Assembly: GCA_964019335.1 (NCBI GenBank) | Contig: OZ025659.1 | Span: 496,001 to 560,000, forward strand | Length of the DNA: 64,000 nt | DNA from: Diplonema japonicum | Taxonomy: Eukaryota > Euglenozoa > Diplonemea > Diplonemida > Diplonemidae | Direction: 5' to 3' | In this document: in pieces, positions 60,331 through 64,000 of the stretch | How positions within the stretch are numbered: position 1 is the first letter of the stretch | Layout of the letters: each line of letters opens with the position of its first letter | The notes under the pieces: generated by a model | Database searches by the model: none | What the model was told of the DNA's origin: nothing | The model's input: the letters and a program-made list of their open reading frames with translations, nothing else | Program-made: the position numbers and the translations under genes

Positions 60331-62570
60331 GAAAAAGATTTTAATATCTACCCCCCCCCCCCCCCCCCCCACCTTCCTTTTTTTATTATTATTTATTCTT
60401 CCGGTTGTTCACATACATTTTTTTTTTTTTTTTTTTTTTCCTCTTTGAATTAGAAAAAAAAAAAAACGAGCTCGTCCGGAGGAGAAGGAACAAAAAAAAA
60501 AAAAAAAAAAAAAAACCCGTATTACTTTTGCCTTGGTTTTGCTATGCTGCCCCACTCCCCCCCCCCTTTTTTTATTGTGTTGCTTAAATATTTAACAACA
60601 AAAAAATTGAGGAGGAATGGAAAAAAAAAAAAAAAAGAAAAGAAAGAAAAACGCGGCCATTTTTTTTTTTTTTGTTCTTCGGGCGAGCTCATTGGAAAGA
60701 AAGAAAAAAAAAGAAAAGAAACCATTTATGTTAGCTTTTGTCTAGACTGCAGGTAAAAATGAAATGTTGGCAAACTAGCACGGGAGAGGGGTCCTTTATT
60801 TTGAGGCTCCAAAAAGGGAGTATCAAAAGATAGACCCTCCCCTGGCGTCTTTAGACTCGCTTTTTTTTTTTTTTTTTTCTTCTTTTTTTTTAAACCGTTT
60901 TTTCCCCCGAAAAGAAAGAAAGGAAAAAAATGTTAATCCGTGTGCCGTGATACGTTTCCTGTTTACATAGGAGGCGCAATCAACGGCCAAATTATATTTC
61001 TTTTTCTATTCTCCGATTCTGTTAAACTGACGGCCGGCCGCAGTCCCCCTTTCCCCCCTTTTTTTTTTTTTTTTTCCCTCTATCTTGGCCCCCTTTAGGT
61101 ATCATGAAGGGGGGAAAAGAAAAAAAAAAAAAAAAAAAGAAACATAAAAAAAAAAGACCTTGGAAAGACCCCTTGGGGGACTTTTTGGTTTTTTCTAAAA
61201 GTAAGCGAATTGTTTGAATGTGAGGGGTGGGGATGACTTGTGTTACTATCGAACCGAGAGAAGAAGGAATGACCGTCCCCTCACCAGTTTATGTTCTTTG
61301 ACTCTCTAGTTTTAGCGGCACCAAATAGGTGTTCAGTGACTGGCAAGGAGGTTTGGGACACTCTGATCTCGAATTGTCTTTTTTTTTTTCCTCGGTGATG
61401 GATTTCCGTCTACCCCCCGGGGGGAGTGGAAGTCTGGAAGACGGACACGTAGTGGAGCTGCAGCTGCAGCACACCCTTTCCTGCTGCACATTTTGAATAA
61501 ATAAATAAGCAGAGAGTCCCACCGTATTTTTTTCTACCAGTTCCTCTTCCTTTGGTTTGGGTGCAACCCCCCTTGAGCGAGAACGAAATTCGATTTTTTT
61601 CTTTTTTTTTTTCCGATGTATCGCATCCGCATTCTTTTTTTTTCCGTAAAAATGCATATCTCTGCACGAAAAAAAAAAGCCCTACTTATACAGATCTCCC
61701 CCCCCCCTTTTTTTTTCCTTCTTTAAGAATGGTGCAGCATGTGTTCTTTTGACAGCCCATCTTAATCTGGGAGAAGAAGTTGAGGGGGGGGGGAAAAGAT
61801 CCCCCCCCCCCCCCCCATCTACCAGCAGCCACGTATCTTTCAGCGCAGAAGGGAAGTTACGAGCGGAAAAGAAGTTGCTCGTACGCCAGGCGGTTTATGA
61901 ACCAACTAAAGCCATTCTTCTTCTTTTTTTTTTTTTTTTTTTTTTTTTCCCTTTCCCCTGTCACCCTCTCTTAAATTACTCGAGCGAAAGAACCCAAAAA
62001 ATCATTGGAAGTTTCCGAGAAATTTTGCAAAAGGTGGAAAGAGCGGGGGGAAAAAAAAAAAAGAGAAGAAAAAGAAAAGAAAGAAAAAAAAAAGAAAAAA
62101 AAAAAAAAAAAACGAAATAAACAAATGTTCTCCCTCTTATTTTTATTTCTTCCTTCTTCTTTTTTTTCCCCCTTTTTTTTTTCTTTGCAAGAACGAGTCT
62201 TTGGCTGTTGAAGATGGGGAAAAAAAAACTGGAAAAAAGAAAGGTCGAATTTGCCAACCAATGTGGTTCCTCTTTTCTCTCTCTTTCTTCTTCTTTTTTA
62301 TTTATTTATTTATTTGGTGCGAAGGTCAAAAAAAGAATTAAGAAAGGAAAAACAAAAAAAGAGGCGAACTTTTGCCTATAAAAAGTCACTTTCTCTGTTG
62401 ATCTGCATTTTTTTTTTTAAATTTACTTCCTCCCCCCCCCTCCTATCTCGATTTTCCTTCCCCTCTTTTATATTTTTTTTAATTTTTTTTATCGCATGAA
62501 ATTTCTGCAGGAGGGGGAAAAAAAAAAAAAAAAAAAAAGAAGAAATCCATACACATAAACACGCACAACA
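60331..62570. other. Gene-free 2.2-kb low-complexity region
   Basis: Dominated by homopolymers (C19 near 60352-60370, T20 near 60419, A22 near 60493, T18 near 60862, A19 near 61121, T22 near 61928). Less repetitive islands at 60760-60860, 60930-61050, 61200-61480 and 61720-61910 have no convincing frame. The island at 61405-61445 forms a hairpin with a CCCCCCGGGGGG core. A pyrimidine tract near 62270-62315 and A-rich leader precede the next gene. Confidence 0.65.
61405..61445. repeat. Hairpin with C6G6 core
   Basis: TCCGTCT (61405-61411) is complementary to AGACGGA (61439-61445), and CCCCCCGGGGGG (61413-61424) is itself a perfect palindrome between them. It lies in one of the few non-homopolymer islands of the spacer. 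Chance is possible. Confidence 0.45.
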
Positions 62571-63284
62571 ATGCAACGGCCAGTAGGGATTCTTACCGAC
62601 GACGAAAAAAAAGGTGGGCTCTTCTCCAGCACCCTGAAGATGACAGACATCCGGCTTGGGGGAAAGGTACTGAAGATAGGCCTGATGGGCAATCCGGATA
62701 TCTTTAAAAGAGGCAAGGACGGTGAAGCCGTCCCTTGTATAATAGCCATATCAGGAGAGGCCCAACAGCATGTAAGCAGATTTTTCCAGGCGTGGAAAGT
62801 CGAAGAGAGGGGGTGGATAACCGTGACCCCCATAAGACCCAACAAACACGGGCTGTTTTTTGAAGACGAAAGGGCTCTAGGGATGATTAAAGGTCTGGTT
62901 GAGCATCTCAAGGAAACCCTTAATATCGAAGACAACAAAGTCCATCTTGTAGGGACTTCCAATGGTGGAACCACCGCCTGGCACTATGCAGCCCATTACC
63001 CTGACGATGTGGCCTCTGTGACAGTTGTCACAGGGTGCCTAACTCGCTATGCTGAGGCCAACATCTCTCGAACATTTGCTATCCCTACTGAGGTTTACGT
63101 AGGTGATGGTGACGAATTGGGCTTCTACCCTGCTCTGCAACACGCGAAAAGAGTATTGGACACAGCAGGCCACCCTAACTCAAACCTACATATATTGCCT
63201 GGCGCAGGCCACTTCAATATTGGACAATTCGTAGACATGAAAGCTTTCTGGGAGAAAATGGAGAGCATGAGAGTGAAGGAATGA
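62571..63284 (+). CDS. Alpha/beta hydrolase, small esterase/depolymerase-like
   Basis: 237 residues from ATG 62571. The nucleophile elbow is LVGTSNGGTTAWHYA (~126-140, Ser ~130), in the GxSxGG form seen in esterase/PHB-depolymerase and phospholipase/carboxylesterase families. The acid is likely Asp in YVGDGDELGFYP (~176-187) and the base His in LPGAGHFNI (~209-217), completing a Ser-Asp-His triad. The N-terminal ISGEAQQHVSRFFQAWKVEERGWITVTPIRP supplies the oxyanion-side strand. No signal peptide, so cytosolic. The substrate is unknown. Confidence 0.86.
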   Translation: MQRPVGILTDDEKKGGLFSSTLKMTDIRLGGKVLKIGLMGNPDIFKRGKDGEAVPCIIAISGEAQQHVSRFFQAWKVEERGWITVTPIRPNKHGLFFEDERALGMIKGLVEHLKETLNIEDNKVHLVGTSNGGTTAWHYAAHYPDDVASVTVVTGCLTRYAEANISRTFAIPTEVYVGDGDELGFYPALQHAKRVLDTAGHPNSNLHILPGAGHFNIGQFVDMKAFWEKMESMRVKE

Positions 63285-63575
63285 AATGGGAGAAGAAACG
63301 GGAGGGGGGGGAAAAAAAAGAGGGGGAGGGGGAAAAAGTGTGTTCCCCCCCATCACCCTTTATTATTGGTTCCATATTTTTATATACTTGGGGGGGGGGG
63401 GGGGGGCAGTAGAATTTGGCTTCGGCCAAATGCACATTACCCTATCCTTTTTTTTTTTTATATTTTTCTCTTTTTTTTTTCTTTGATTGTATTATTTTCT
63501 TTATCCCCTCCCTGCCAAAAGCAAGACCATTCAAAAAAAAAAAAAAAAAAAAAAAAAGAGCGGGAGAAATTAAAA

Positions 63576-64000
63576 ATGGGTTGTTGTGGATCGAGCGGGA
63601 AAAAAGGAAACACACCGCAGCAGGGCAAACGGCCTAGCAAGAAGACAGAGGAAAAGGAAAAGAAAGAGAGTGCCGGACATACGAACCCAGAATTGGAGAG
63701 ATCACGGGAATCTCTAAAGGGGACTGGGCAAACGGCGAAACGAAGAGAGGTACGATAGTGGGTCCTTTGCACAAATACACGCACAGGAACTTGAAGCCCT
63801 CGGGGAAGCGGAGCTGACTCTCAATAGAGTAGAATCAGTCATGGTGGAAGGAGCTAACAAGGGCGCTGGTATGTCCAGGATTTCTTTTTTTTTAACATTA
63901 CAAATACAGCATAAGGAGAATGGCTACAGTCAAAAAAAAGAATTCGCCCCCCCCCCCCCCCCATCCCAATGCCCCCTTTTTTCCGAACAGCGAAACGGTG
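63576..64000 (+). CDS. N-terminally acylated MGCC protein, truncated by window end
   Basis: Exon 1 63576-63749 and exon 2 63787-63868 join in frame (donor GTACGA, acceptor CGCACAG). The start MGCCGSSGKK is a classic dual myristoylation/palmitoylation signal. The body is Lys/Glu-rich, continuing ELEALGEAELTLNRVESVMVEGANKGA. A GTATGT donor follows at 63869. The next exon cannot be placed with certainty: an acceptor at 63890-63894 leads quickly to a stop in one phase, whereas one a few bases later keeps the frame open, and another acceptor-like CCGAACAG lies at 63983-63990. A small membrane-anchored, probably helical protein. Confidence 0.6.

Noticed and set aside
60405-62500. Several Phe- and Lys-rich frames in the 2.2-kb spacer
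   Set aside because: They are translations of T and A runs and change frame at each run. No domain or splice logic links them.

Overview
The window is nuclear DNA of a single-celled eukaryote with a compact genome. The genes are eukaryotic: a peroxisomal AAA ATPase, tafazzin, taxilin, a NUFIP1-type snoRNP factor, a BART-domain protein, a REEP/HVA22 protein and a FYVE protein. Many genes carry short GT-AG introns, 35-84 bases long where the ends are clear, often with GTATGT-like donors. All 35 or so genes I can support lie on the + strand over 64 kb. Almost every gene is preceded by a long pyrimidine run and AG, then a purine- or A-rich leader up to the ATG. Directional gene arrays with pyrimidine-AG before each start are what polycistronic transcription with spliced-leader trans-splicing gives. 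My best guess is therefore a euglenozoan of the bodonid/diplonemid kind, with dinoflagellate relatives as an alternative. No spliced-leader gene is present to prove it, and the frequent cis-introns are unlike trypanosomatids.

Layout: 1-2909 is the 3' part of an SNF2-like helicase gene. 3100-17964 encodes one giant (4,954-residue) Ser/Thr-repeat surface protein with REJ/GAIN-like, GPS-like and about seven membrane segments. 18-27 kb holds an acidic Cys-containing protein, a regucalcin/SMP-30 protein, a small unknown, an LRR protein, a RIIa-like/FCP1-type phosphatase, an RS-rich protein and a PH-like protein ending in a CaaX box. 29-43 kb holds an unknown four-exon gene, a TPR-like protein, a five-exon taxilin, a Ser/Pro-rich protein, a large ankyrin protein with ubiquitin-like N-terminus, several small proteins including one with a BART fold, a Tudor-like protein and a four-helix membrane protein. 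44-53 kb holds a split terminal nucleotidyltransferase, a high-molecular-weight FabG-type reductase, a chitobiase-C-like surface receptor, a 352-bp MITE, a small mitochondrial membrane protein, a CAF16-like ABC ATPase, tafazzin and a REEP-like protein. 54-64 kb holds NUFIP1-like, PEX6, a FYVE-cyclin-IQ fusion, an alpha/beta hydrolase and the start of an acylated MGCC protein that runs off the window.

The genes do not form one pathway. They are a mixed housekeeping set (peroxisome import, cardiolipin remodelling, fatty-acid reduction, RNA tailing, snoRNP assembly, membrane traffic) plus surface proteins. Gene-free stretches are filled with homopolymers (A, T, C or G runs of 15-50). Such runs also lie inside introns, where they cut reading frames and create false lysine tails. 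Exon joins given here were worked out by eye from frame, donor/acceptor and protein continuity; none was tested against transcripts.
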